From Prostheceraeus crozeri (taxonomy: Eukaryota > Platyhelminthes > Polycladida > Euryleptidae), in the NCBI GenBank assembly GCA_907163375.1, contig CAJQUW010007117.1:1-64000 (forward strand): 64,000 nt of DNA. Direction: 5' to 3'. Both the position numbers and the translations under genes were made by a program. The notes under the pieces were generated by a model, which searched no databases, was not told where the DNA came from, and saw only the letters and a program-made list of their open reading frames with translations. This document shows, in pieces, positions 20,653 to 31,615 of this stretch. Numbering within the stretch: position 1 is the first letter of the stretch; each line of letters starts with the position of its first letter.

Positions 20653-20982
20653 CTAACTTTTATGGCAGAAGTGACAATCAAAATGAGCTATATCACAGTG
20701 GCTACATTGACAGAGTTGAATACAGCAGCGTATGAAACAGTGTAAATGCAGGCAGAAAGTATGCTTACATCTCTTAAAGATGCGTTTTTCACTTCCATCC
20801 TTTCGCTTAAATATATCACACATATTTTCACTCTTACTAACAACTTCTAAAGTAAGTCTTTTTGACGACATGAACTTGCTAGCCTTTTCTAAATAATAGA
20901 CGCATGTACAGAAGGAATATACTTCGAGAGTAAGTAGACATAACTCGAAAACCAATTGTGCTACGATCAAGTACCATTGCAT
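20653..20982 (-). CDS. Cysteine-rich Polinton ORF
   Basis: Open frame of 109 codons. Residues 1-40 are hydrophobic and cysteine-rich; the C-terminal 45 residues hold many Cys/His pairs (CKHTFCLHLHC, CQCSHCDIAHFDCHFCH), suggesting a zinc-binding domain of RING or related type. The hydrophobic start may be a membrane segment or may lie upstream of the true start codon. Function unknown. Confidence 0.35.
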   Translation of the reverse strand: MQWYLIVAQLVFELCLLTLEVYSFCTCVYYLEKASKFMSSKRLTLEVVSKSENMCDIFKRKDGSEKRIFKRCKHTFCLHLHCFIRCCIQLCQCSHCDIAHFDCHFCHKS

Positions 20983-21037
20983 CTTTAAGTTTCTTTTATA
21001 GAAAGTTGAATGTAAATATGTGAAATTGCTTCAATCA

Positions 21038-21472
21038 CTAGACTGCTACCATAAATGCATCAAGACTTTGAGTAATTTTTCCCATATGTCTTTCAAAAAA
21101 TTCTTCAGGATTATCTACAACTTCCATTGAATAGGAAGCAAAGTGGAAGAAACGATCTGCTACCTCTTCTTTCCCAAAATGACTGAAATGAATTTTTGCA
21201 ACTAATCGCGCCATTACAATTTTATCAGAAAACGTATTCATTAACTTAAAAAATAGTGTGCTAGTATCACCAATAACTGATTTGATGTTAATCTCATCTT
21301 TATGAAATGTTATCACATAATCTTGAATAGTCCCTTTTAAACTTTGTCTATGAAAACGCAATGTTCCACAATCATTTGAGAAAAACATTGTCATCCTGCA
21401 TCTATCCCTCCAATTGCATGAAAAACAACAACTCTTTACATAAAGCTTTAATTGAATGACTTCTTCAAGCAT
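21038..21472 (-). CDS. Unrecognised Polinton protein
   Basis: Open frame of 144 codons, with well-formed alternating strands (LRFHRQSLKGTIQDYVITF) and a helical end (FFERHMGKITQSLDAFMVAV). It follows the DEDDh-like gene four bases downstream on the same strand, so the two may be co-transcribed. No family recognised. Confidence 0.4.
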   Translation of the reverse strand: MLEEVIQLKLYVKSCCFSCNWRDRCRMTMFFSNDCGTLRFHRQSLKGTIQDYVITFHKDEINIKSVIGDTSTLFFKLMNTFSDKIVMARLVAKIHFSHFGKEEVADRFFHFASYSMEVVDNPEEFFERHMGKITQSLDAFMVAV

Positions 21473-21475
21473 GTA

Positions 21476-22006
21476 TTACAAATTTTGGGTTTGAAACAAA
21501 TAAAATAGATACAGTTGGTAACTATCATACAGAGAGCAATAAAAACCAAACCTTACTTTGACAGTGTTGAGGTAAGGAGGAAAAGAACATTGATTATGAA
21601 TGTAACTACTACAACGAACATTTGAAATGGGAGCACTCAGTTCCTTGAAACGTTTCGTAACTTCATGATAGTGTTGATTAACTCTACTATCCCAAGGGGG
21701 AAGTAGAATATCATTAATGACTAGATTACGGAAAAGCTTTCTCTCCTTGGAGGGATCATTACAAAAGATACGTACAACATTGAAGGCTGCTAGCCATCTT
21801 TTAAAGTCAATAAGAAGAGCACTTTCACTAGGAAGACGAAATTCTTGTAAATATTGTTGATTAAGTCCATGAATATGTTTTCTCGCCCATCCATCAGCTT
21901 TGGGATCACACTTGGCATGATGATGATAAACACTAAGAATCTGATATGAGCTAATGTCCATGGCAATAGCACTGAGCTCCTGTACAAGATCACCCTTACA
22001 ATCCAT
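21476..22006 (-). CDS. Polinton DEDDh-like exonuclease/RNase H-fold protein
   Basis: Open frame of 176 codons. The start 'DLVQELSAIAMD' followed by ILSVYHHHA, WARKHIHGLNQQYLQEF and LLIDFKRWLAAFNVVRIFCND matches a family found in animal Polintons that I recall as RNase H-fold, DEDD-type nuclease-like. The later part has LPPWDSRVNQHYHEVTKRFK and FYCSLYDSYQLYLFYL. A role in DNA processing during replication is inferred; activity is not shown by the sequence. Confidence 0.5.
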   Translation of the reverse strand: MDCKGDLVQELSAIAMDISSYQILSVYHHHAKCDPKADGWARKHIHGLNQQYLQEFRLPSESALLIDFKRWLAAFNVVRIFCNDPSKERKLFRNLVINDILLPPWDSRVNQHYHEVTKRFKELSAPISNVRCSSYIHNQCSFPPYLNTVKVRFGFYCSLYDSYQLYLFYLFQTQNL

Positions 22007-22067
22007 AAAAATGATGGTGGATGACTAAAAAGAAAATTACATAGTTTTACTCATCGGATGAAAAATC

Positions 22068-22980
22068 CTATAACATATTACAATATGAAGAAGTGCAACG
22101 ATGCTGTTCACGACAAAATACACAAATAACATGATGACAGCGAAGAAGTGAAATGTATCTGATAAGACCACGTCTACGACACTCAAAGCACATAAGCGAA
22201 TTGTCATAAGGTAGAGATAGGAAAGGATTAGCGATTCTCCTTCTTTGATTTGCGTTTTCCGGCAACATTCTTCTCTGACTTGTGCTTCCCACCGCTCTCG
22301 TTGAGGATTTCATCAATAATGTTATTAACATCTGGCTGCTTCGGTATATATAGGATGGATTGAGTAAGCATTGTTATAGAGGCCAATTTATTATCCTTAT
22401 GATAACCATAATATAGTCCGCTTATTGTGCCGCTTATTATTATATTCCAAGTGCCTTCTGCGAGCTCTTCACACCTGATGGGCGCTATTTGTTCTCCATC
22501 CTGTCGATAGTAAGAGCACCAATGCGATAGTGGTAGAGAAAGTCGTTCACCTTCCCATATCTTTTTATATGGTGTATCCTTGTCATCTCTCGCTCTCCAC
22601 ACTTCGTCAAGGGGAGTAGGGATATCCATATTTAGTGTCACAAATTCTTCAATAATGTCAAGCTGGCGACGTATGTAGGCAGCTACAGGAATGATTCCTC
22701 TTCACACTCACGTCTGTGGAAGGGATCATTCCAGTTTCCATCGCTATGGCATGATCGAAATAGCGTATGCCTTGTCTAAATTTACGCTGTAGGGGTGTAG
22801 GATTATGTACCTGTGTTGTTTTCTCCACCGGTCTCAACTGTAGATGGCCTGATTGCAGCGAACCTTGCACCGTCTGGACATCAGCATCTAGTCTGGTAAG
22901 TGATGTAGAAGCCTGAAAGCGGAAAGATGCGATTAGGTAAACACTCAAGACAGAAGGTGGAGGGAAGTTTTCTGACTTAC
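22068..22980 (-). pseudogene. Rightmost Polinton gene, RING-like C-terminus
   Basis: Reverse strand. A start codon near 22980 is followed at once by a GT-AG intron, the same arrangement as at the start of the polymerase gene. The body includes IRYFDHAIAMETGMIPSTDV, then WEGERLSLPLSHWCSYY and GTWNIIISGTISGLYYGYH. The C-terminal part (22.07-22.2 kb) has a cysteine/histidine pattern CFECRRRG...CHHVICVFC like a RING finger. Function unknown. Fossil. Confidence 0.45.
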
Positions 22981-23076
22981 CATTCTAGTTGAAAAGTAGG
23001 ATAGATGAGCTGAGAGAACGTGCGTCCGTCACTTATACGATTCAAAAATAGAATGATTATCACTCTAAAGTCTCAT

Positions 23077-23084
23077 TATTTATA
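23077..23084 (-). promoter_or_regulatory. TATA box near the right end of the Polinton
   Basis: TATAAATA on the reverse strand, about 100 bases upstream of the rightmost gene's start codon, with CCAAT-type motifs (ATTGG at about 23.10 and 23.12 kb) further out. Confidence 0.4.
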
Positions 23085-23138
23085 GAGAAATCCATGATTC
23101 TCATTGGATGATGATCCTCATTGGACAATAGCATCAAG

Positions 23139-23630
23139 CTGATTCCAAATCTGGCCTCCGTTTACCAATCCGAGGTGGAATTCACACCACGGATGTAGAA
23201 TTTGACGCTGATTCCAAATCTGGTCTCAGATCTACCATTGGAGCAGCCGTTTAGACGCTAGAGCCCAAAACATCCCACAGTCGCCGCTAACTCTGTCGTT
23301 TTTCGCCAATCTCCCAAATCTTAAATGGCGTCTCAAATCTAAACGAAGACAGATATGAACAAGCCGTTTGTTTCACTGAATTTGTCTCACTCTTAGCTTT
23401 CAAACGAGCTATTGCACGACTTTCTACAATCTCTAGAACCAAAGTTGGAAGCAACGCTGCCGAGGGGGGACGTCCCAAACATTTTTTCTCTCCGATGGCG
23501 CTGGAAATCACCTTACCGATGCAGAATTTGACGCTGAACCCGAATCTGGCCGCAGATCTACCATTGGAACAGCCGGTTCCACGCTAGAACCCAAAACATC
23601 GCAACGCTCACTCTACCCAACCTGGTCGGC
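23139..23630. repeat. Direct repeat, about 326-bp spacing
   Basis: A block of roughly 95 bases starting GATGTAGAATTTGACGCTGA at 23192 recurs at 23518 as GATGCAGAATTTGACGCTGA, with ATCTACCATTGGA and AAAACATC in both. A partial third copy (GCTGATTCCAAATCTGG) lies at 23139. It may be the outer flank of the Polinton or a host satellite. Confidence 0.55.
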
Positions 23631-23639
23631 CGCCCAAGT

Positions 23640-24493
23640 CTACACGGACACTCTCAACCAAGGGGGGCGCTGTGTTTAAAGTGGAGGTTTGCTTACTACT
23701 GATGCTGTTTTTCTGAATCCCCTTTCAATGCCTATTCCAAAAAATCTCTTTTTAGAATCGAATACAACATAATTGAAAATCGTTGCTCATAAAACAACAA
23801 AGATCTATTCACGAGTTTAATCGCAAATCCAACTGAATCCTTCAGAAATCTTTAGAAAAGACAGCGAAGTAAATGAAATATGAAAACAAGAGCAAATCTG
23901 AATACTTCAAATTCAAAATTCCCATAGTGTTTGACGAAATTGAGCATCAAACAAAACGATTAAAGTTTACGTTTGAATCCCATTACGAAGTAGGAGGATC
24001 TTGATGCACGACTAATGAGAAAGGATAATCTTCAAAAAAGCAAAAATTGATAATAAATAATGGAGAGCGTTTTTGAGCGCCGATTTTCTTTGCCTTGTAT
24101 TCGCTTCTAATGAAAGAGGTTTGTTAGAATGTGCACTGAGCAGGTATGCTGGAATTGTAATTGATAGGACTTCTTCTACAATTACAATACTGTTGTCCAA
24201 AGATAGGCAATGACAAAATGATAATTTCAATGTGCTAATTTGTGTAAGAATATCATTTTGCATTTATTTCTATAAATATAAATGTTGAATTATGTCCCCT
24301 GTGAATCCTTCCTTCTGTCAGCAGTACTGAACAAAAAGCTGGTTGACACATAGGCCTATATCTTATGATTTTACAAAATGCTTGCTTGGATTCCTAATTA
24401 TTATTTTCAGGAATTCCGGGCTTATTCTTTTGCAATTTTATAACCTCAGTCTTACGAATACATTGAAGCAAAGTGCTTTCCATGCGTAATTAA
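23640..24493. other. Non-coding spacer before the piggyBac
   Basis: No coding region or clear repeat seen. A single TAGGCCTA occurs near 24.35 kb, marking the return to host-type sequence. Confidence 0.5.
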
Positions 24494-27400
24494 CCCTTTG
24501 ACAGCGATAAGAAATTGCTAAGTAATTTTAATATTTTTTTTCTCTGATATGAATAAGAAGTGACTAAGATAACATATTTTTAACTTAAATATTTCAATTT
24601 TTCAATACTGTCCGAAATCTGGGATGGGTCACAGGTGACCCAATCGCCGGTAAAGGTAAAAGTAATCGAAATATGTGAAATTGTAAATTTAGTCTGTATG
24701 TACTTTATTATGATTAAATTACTATCTGCATATTGTTTATGATGATAAGTAGGTATTAGAATAAACACTATTCATTGAAAAAAGTTAGATAAAAGTTCGT
24801 TTTTCATGTACGTGCATATAAACTTCAGCATATAATTCATTTACAGATGATTATGAAACATTTGGAAACAATTTCGTTCCTTGAGCAAACAAAGAGGTAC
24901 ACTGCACGTTACACATGAGACAAAGGTTTTTCTGTTTTGTTTCGCCTTTGCGCAACGAGCACAACGCTTCCTATCACCAAACGTAGGAAGATGTGCTATT
25001 TCACCAGATGAAGGAATTGATGTAAATTTCCTTTTAGTTGCCTTTGATTTGGAAGAAGCCCTTTAACGGCTTGAGTATTGAGCAATCAAACCTTCAGCAA
25101 CACTAAGTTTGAAATTTTTGAGATCAATGTTGTCTGATGTGAATTTCCTGAAAACTATATGAGAATTGACACAAGCGATGTCAATCAAATCAAAGAAAAT
25201 GCGCAGGTAGAACCTGTATTTTGATCTTCTGTCCAATTGATAAGTGGTCTTCAATTGGTCTGCAAGGTCCACACCTCCCATTCCACTATTGTATTGCTTG
25301 ATTACCAGTGGGCAATTTATTGCAGTCTTTCCGCTTGTTCCTTTCTGTCGCCTATACACAGAACTTACTTCGTCGGCTCCATCGACATTGTTTGCCAGAA
25401 CTACGACCGACCTGAAATCAGAGAGTTGATAAAACTATCATGCAATTTACATACATTTATACTTCGACACAAACGTAGTTTTAAAGAGTTCTAAACAATC
25501 TAACAATCTTACCTAAGCCTGTACCTTTTATCTCAATATAGCCTATTCGTAGTTAGGCTTCTAGAACACTCCTTACGGATTAGATAAAGTAATTTCTTAT
25601 AACGCTTACAATGATTTTTAAGTTCGGATGAAAAATGAAAACATAAGAAACATTATGATCAGAATTATGAATATGTCAAGCAGCCGATACATCAGAACGA
25701 ACCTGTTATCCATCCATTTGCAACAAAGAATTTGATTCGAAAATTTGAAATCGATATCGCCTCGCTTCATACATTTGTCCTCCTGAAAAGGTCAATTCAG
25801 TTATAACAGTAACACAGTTGAACATTATTTTTAAATGTTCAAAATCCATTCCTTTTACTATATTTGATAGATCGTCGAAATTATGTTTGATATCTATAGA
25901 TATTAGATCGAAGTTCATAAACATACAAATATGAGAAATCAAAAATATATCGAAAAATCTGGCGCCACTTGACTACATGCGGAAATTTCTGTATACTGAT
26001 AAAAAATATATACGTGCACCGCTACTAAATCTGAAGAATGACTAAAACTTGCCCCAACATATTGCTGAGGTTATAATATTGTTAAGAGCATTAACCTTCA
26101 GTTTGCAGGAGCTTAAAAATTAATAGGCTTGAAAATTTAAGTAATCATGGTAATTTACTTAAAATTCTAAGACATTAAAAAATAGTTGCAACTTCACTTA
26201 CTTTTAGACGGCGTGGCATGTTCTTTCTGTTTACTCTTGCAGTCCCCATAGCATAAATCCCATTTTCAAATAATTGCTTGATCAACCTTGGACTTGTGAA
26301 GAAGTTGTCGAAAAAAACTTGACAGTAAGAACCGTTGAGTTTCTCACATAATTGTAGAACCACACTTTCGCCTAAGTTGTATTCTTGCGTTGCAGTTTTG
26401 CGAGCAAGATAAATATCAAATTGATACACGTATCCAGTTTTGCTGCAGCATCTAAACCACATCTTAAAACCCCACTTGATGAGTTTTGACTTAATATACT
26501 GTTTCATAGACGATTTACCTTTAAATTTTATCATATGTTCGTCGACGCTTTGCGAATCAGAGTTCTCAAGCGATGCTTGGAAAGCGCAATTTAAATGATT
26601 AATTACGAATCTAACTTTAGCCGCTTTATCACTTGTCGAATTATCCTCCTGCGTATTATCAGAAAAATGTAAATTCTGTAGAATTAGTTTGAATCTGTCT
26701 CGTGGCATGGCACACTTCACACCATCATTTCCCATGTAAGTGGCTGTTGACCAATAATCATCAATTGATGGCAATTTATTAATTGACATAATATAGTTCA
26801 AACCAATAAAAGCTGACATTTCTTCTGCGTTTGTCATGAACGCTCGACCATGTTGCTGAGCATATAAGTTCGTCTGTTCAACAATATGAGAAATAAGAAC
26901 TTGCCAATTTGTCACTGTCTTGAAAGTATCCAAAGGTGGCGAGTCGACACTTAGATTGCATAAAACCTCTCCAACTAAATTGCATTCTTTTCGATCTATG
27001 GGAAGTTCTTTATTTCTCCAAGTCCAGTCAGGTTCTTCTACAGGTGCCTTTTCTTTCTTGTTAGCATCACCTTCACCATGAATCGTTGCTGCTGATATAA
27101 GGGGGAAAGACGTAGTTGGCTCTTCAGCTGAAATGTCTCGTTCTTCTGATTCGGGGCATATGAACTCCGTATCGGAATCATTCATCAAGTTTAAAATGTC
27201 TTCTTCATCGTCGCTGTTTACTGACTCGAGTAGCGCGTATATTTGATCAGAATTCATTTGAGTTATATTGAAATATCGCTTTTGTGATGAACTGTTGGTG
27301 GCCATAACGAAGCAAAATAGAAACACTCACAGAGACGGCAGAATCAACGATACTCCTACACTTTACAGTTGTCGAAACTGGTGATGCTACTCTCTTTGTA

Positions 27401-28151
27401 CTTTTATCGAATCAGCGTTCAGCTATCAGTCACACAATCTGTCTGTGAGGCTCACATGAAACATACACAATACGTGTATTGAAGCGTCATACTCTGCATA
27501 CTCCCGTACCACTACGCAGAATCTTTCAGCGAATCAGCATTCATGCACTAGACCATGGATATCCATGCTCAGACAAGAAGTCTATGAAGCTCACGTGAGA
27601 CCCATATCAACATAGCGATTTTCTTACAAATAACCTACATGAACACAAGCGATGTAATCTGCTATTTGAATGCTAACCGATAACCAATGTTCAGAGGATT
27701 TCAAATGTAATATTCACAAGAGATTTCCCATCAATATGATAAATGACGAAAAAATTGAAATTTTTACCCTTACCGGCGATTGGGTCACCAGAGACCCAAA
27801 CAGCAATTTCATCAGTTCTTGAGTAAAAAAAATAAGAAATCGAAACTCGGTTTTCAGATGTTATTTATGACTAGTCTAACAATTCATGCAACCCTGATTT
27901 GCTTTATCACTGTGCTTGGTTTCGTCTAGGGGACGGCAAATGTGTTGAATTTTTTTTTTCAAATTTATCTGTATTCAAATCATTAAGAAGAGAACACAAA
28001 TATATATGCAATCAGTCCATATCCCATGAAAGTATTATTTTACGATATATATTGTATAAAGAAGGTGAGAAAAATTACATCAATATACGTCACCCCACAT
28101 ATATAACCATTCAAAAACTTGGGTCACCAGAGCCCAATCGCCGTCAAAGGG
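24494..28151 (-). mobile_element. piggyBac element, nearly whole
   Basis: 3,658 bp. Target duplication TTAA at 24490-24493 and 28152-28155, the hallmark of piggyBac. Terminal inverted repeats are CCCTTTGACRGCGAT at both ends, with an inner GGGTCACC-type repeat near each end (24.6 and 27.8-28.1 kb). It encodes a three-exon transposase on the reverse strand with one nonsense codon. The clean ends and single lesion point to recent insertion. Confidence 0.93.
24841..27305 (-). pseudogene. piggyBac transposase, three exons, one nonsense codon
   Basis: Exons 27305-26202, 25782-25703 and 25411-24841; the junctions are AAA|GTAAGT to TTTTCAG|GAG (phase 0) and AACAG|GTTCG to TTTCAG|GTCGG (phase 2). 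Exon 1 has an acidic N-terminus and the catalytic aspartates in SVDEHMIKFKGKSSMKQY and CQVFFDNFFTS. Exon 2 gives the RGD...KWMDN segment; exon 3 gives VVVLANNVDGADEV and YNSGMGGVDLADQ with the third aspartate. A TAA at 25063-25065 cuts off a C-terminal cysteine-rich domain (CARCAK, CVTCSVPLC) that is otherwise intact to its stop at 24841. Upstream in-frame methionine 27326 is an alternative start. Confidence 0.9.
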
Positions 28152-28155
28152 TTAA

Positions 28156-29304
28156 ACTACAAATGATAAAAGGCTTATTAAATTTTGATAAAAAAGCCAT
28201 AAAATTTCATTAATGATTTCATGACAAAATTAATGCGCACTTGTAAATTCATTAAATACATTTTCCAGATACATTCATGAGAAAATCATTTTTATTAGAC
28301 CCTAATTAATTGTTCTACGTCAATTCTGAAGCCATCACACGGGACTGAAAACTAAATGATACAAGAATCGCTTCACCAAGGCTACCAAATATTGATCGTA
28401 GGATAGGTTTAGGTTAGGCTTAAAATGACTGGGGGAATGTGTGCATGTTTTTTTTAAATACCCGGACATAAATTCAGATTTTGATGAGATCCTCGACAAG
28501 TTTTCAAGGAAACAGGTTTGAATGTTCTCTCGATCGGTACGAATGAGTTTATTCCTTTTGATTTCAATTTTTCACTATAGCCTGCCTGACAAATTGTATA
28601 GAAATTCAAGAATTGGTTTAGACTCATGAGTACTTGTAATAAGATATGTTACAAGAGCTTGAAATAATCCTATTAGCCTACTGCATTAACTTTGCATAAA
28701 TCTTAATGAAATTCTAATATTTTCTGATTCTTCATGTCAGCAATTATTGAAAACGTACATGCATAATTGAAAAAAAATTCACACACAATTTGTCTCCCTT
28801 TGAAATACTGAAAGGTTTGAATTAAAACACTGTCCTCGAACACTGTCAATTCCTGCCTCGAAAAATTAACTGATATTGTTGGATGCCTACTGTATTGTTT
28901 CTGTTTAAGCCATCAGAACCATTATGTAGAAAATGCAGGCCTGCAAAGTTGACCTGTTACACCGAAATTTCCATTATCTGGAGTGATGGTAGATAATCAC
29001 CACCTACATGTATATCCGAATAAATTTTCCCGTGCTTTGTGGGTATTTTATTGTTATGTTCAATTTCTTTATTGCAATGGGTTCCGTGAAATTTCCGACC
29101 GTGTTGTCAAGCGTGAGCAAGATTGTGATGAGATGCGAACTCTTCACGAAAAATATATGGCAACATTGTAACAAAATCTCTAACATTTCCCATCAATATA
29201 GCCTTGCTGATTGAAGTGATTGATCTTTTGATTTTTCGGCATTTGGTAGGCCGGCTAACAGTAGTAGGTAAGGTTGAATTATAACTAAACTTATCATCCC
29301 GCTT
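28156..29304. other. Non-coding spacer
   Basis: AT-rich sequence between the piggyBac and the CCCGAG element. Short open frames here look random. No repeat or RNA gene seen. Confidence 0.5.
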
Positions 29305-30839
29305 CCCGAGAAAAAAACCCTGTAAACTTACTAAAAAGCCAAGCTAAACAGAGAAAACTTTTGAAGACGCCGAGTTAACTGATATAAACTTAATAGGTCA
29401 GAAAATTCCGCATTAACTTGCTAGGTTTAGTCGGAAACTTATTTCGTCTAGTCCTAATAAACTTAGCTGGTAGCCGGGTAACTTATTAGGTTTACTGATT
29501 TCTTCAATTGAACTCTTGATAGGCCAGAAAATTCCACCTTAACTTAGTAGGTTTAGTCAGAAACTTATTAAGTCTTCTGATGCATGTTCTGTTGTTTCTT
29601 CTAGTCCTAGTAAACTTAGCTGGCAGCCGCTGGGTATTATTAGGTTTAATACTGACGTGTCTTCAATTGTACTCATAATTGCCGAAAAAGTTTTTCTTAA
29701 TCATCAATCGTTGTATAGCACATGAGAGAAGCCTTAAGCATCGGACACACAGATTTCGACAAGAGAGCAAGCGATTTGTATGATTTCACGAATCTCTGTT
29801 TACTTGTGTATGATTTATCATTTGTATTGTTTTAATACATTGATCTAGCTCATTTATCAGGTTTACGTAGTGGATTATTGGCTCATTTCATTATCTAATA
29901 AAAACAAGATTAACTTTTACATTTTGTTTAAATATTCCAAAGATAATTTAGATGTCATTCTTTTAATATTTTGATAATTAGTGACACTCTCATAATGTGT
30001 AGAATGGCGGCTTTCCACGTACTTGCTTGCTCGTGCAATCGCCTTTTGGCACACGATTGCTTACATTTTATCAGATGATAGTAAAAATATTGCAAGCTAC
30101 CTGAATTTGGATGGAAATATTCCACTTCAGCGTTATAGATAAAAATTTGTTTATGTTTTTCACCAACTTGATGTGTTTCTTAAATTCTTGCTAATTGTTC
30201 TTATCTATTAGCGCTAGTTAGCTATATATAATGTTGGAAGAGCTGATGTACAAGCTATTCATTCATCTTCTCTTTTTGAAATCTATCCCAATCTGCAGGA
30301 TGTCAGATACAATTTCATTTTGATGAATATTTAGTTAAATATGTTTTACTTGAGTTACTAATATATAATTAATATCAGATCTTATAATAAAGTTAACATT
30401 GAGTCGGTTTAATGTACATGTATACTATGTTCAATTTTCTTAGTAGTTAAACATAGTTGCGAACATTATGATCGATTTTTTGTTTATCAAATATAATGCT
30501 TTTTATATAAAAATATGTAATGCTCGTCAACCAAAATATATATTATTGTGATATAAAAACTTGTTAATAAATCGAATATTTATTGGTCTAAAGACTTACA
30601 TAAATGCAATTTATTCCGGGTTATTGAATAACAAAAAGATTTATCATAATATCGCCGTGACTTAACGATGTTAACTGCCTAAATATTCGCATTAAAAGCG
30701 TTCTTGATGGCCTAAATAGAATCTGAACGTTTAAACTATAAGTGCTAAAAGTTGATAGATTGGAAAGATTTGATCAATAAATTCAAGTAAAGGTTTACAG
30801 GATTTAGGTGTTAATTATATAATGCAAATGAAGGTAGAC

Positions 30840-31615
30840 CCCTGTGGGAACGAATCTTGCGAAAAACTGGCGAATGTCAGCTGCAGAATATCATGCTAAA
30901 GTTCAGTCATATTTGCGGGATATTCGCTGGCGAAGTTCGCCGGCGACAATTCGCGCTCTATATGTCACCTTTTACTTTTGACTTTCTCTCTTGTTTTCTT
31001 TAGTAATCCGCCTCTACAGTCGAGGCTCTATTCTCTCCCTCACCTCCTCACTATCCCTCACATATGGCTAATCTATCTAAGATATAAGTGCAGACTATCA
31101 TTCTTTGATAATGATAAGAATATAGAGAATCCGCATATATCAATTTTCATAACATCTCTTGATATTCAATAATTTACAACAATGACAAATATTTGAACAA
31201 TATCATAGTATTTACTGCGACATTTATGGAAGACAAATACTTTTTTTAGTTTAAGCCTTCGTGAATTAAAAAAAGATCCCTTTTTATCAGATCAGACTGA
31301 GTATACAATATATTTTCATGTGAAGGTAATATACGAACATTACTACTTACCACTAATTAGTTGCTACAATATCCACGATTTCGCCGGTTGGCGAAAAATC
31401 AGCTCGCATTAGTAAACAAATATCTACCAGCTAATTATAGCAACTTTTTCGCCACCTGTCGTTTTTTAATTTTACACATGTTTTTGGATAAATGATGACC
31501 ATTTTCACATGCGGAGATAGTTTTTACACGAAAATGAACCTTTAAAAAAATTATCCACCAAATCGCTACCTCGCCAGATAATCTGTTGATATTAGCAAGA
31601 TGCGTTCCCACAGGG
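30840..31615. mobile_element. MITE, CCCTGTGGGAACG ends
   Basis: A 776-bp element with inverted ends CCCTGTGGGAACGMATCTTGC, flanked by AC on both sides (possible 2-bp duplication). Inside are words of the form TTCGCCGG/TGGCGAA in both orientations. No coding capacity. Superfamily not determined. Confidence 0.65.

Larger units (their letters stand above)
1860..23050. mobile_element. Polinton (Maverick), fossil, multiply broken
   Basis: A virus-like DNA element of about 21 kb, of which about 3.7 kb is later insertions. Its parts are protein-primed polymerase B, minor capsid proteins, PC4-like and TBP-like genes, cysteine protease, major capsid protein, integrase with chromodomain, packaging ATPase and a DEDDh-like nuclease, in the mixed-strand order typical of the family. 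I find no terminal inverted repeats, so both ends are approximate. A LINE (8.65-11.13 kb) and a hAT-type MITE (18.93-20.18 kb) have inserted. Many genes are broken, with a dozen or more breaks overall; a few short frames are still whole. The element has clearly been inactive for a long time. Confidence 0.9.
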
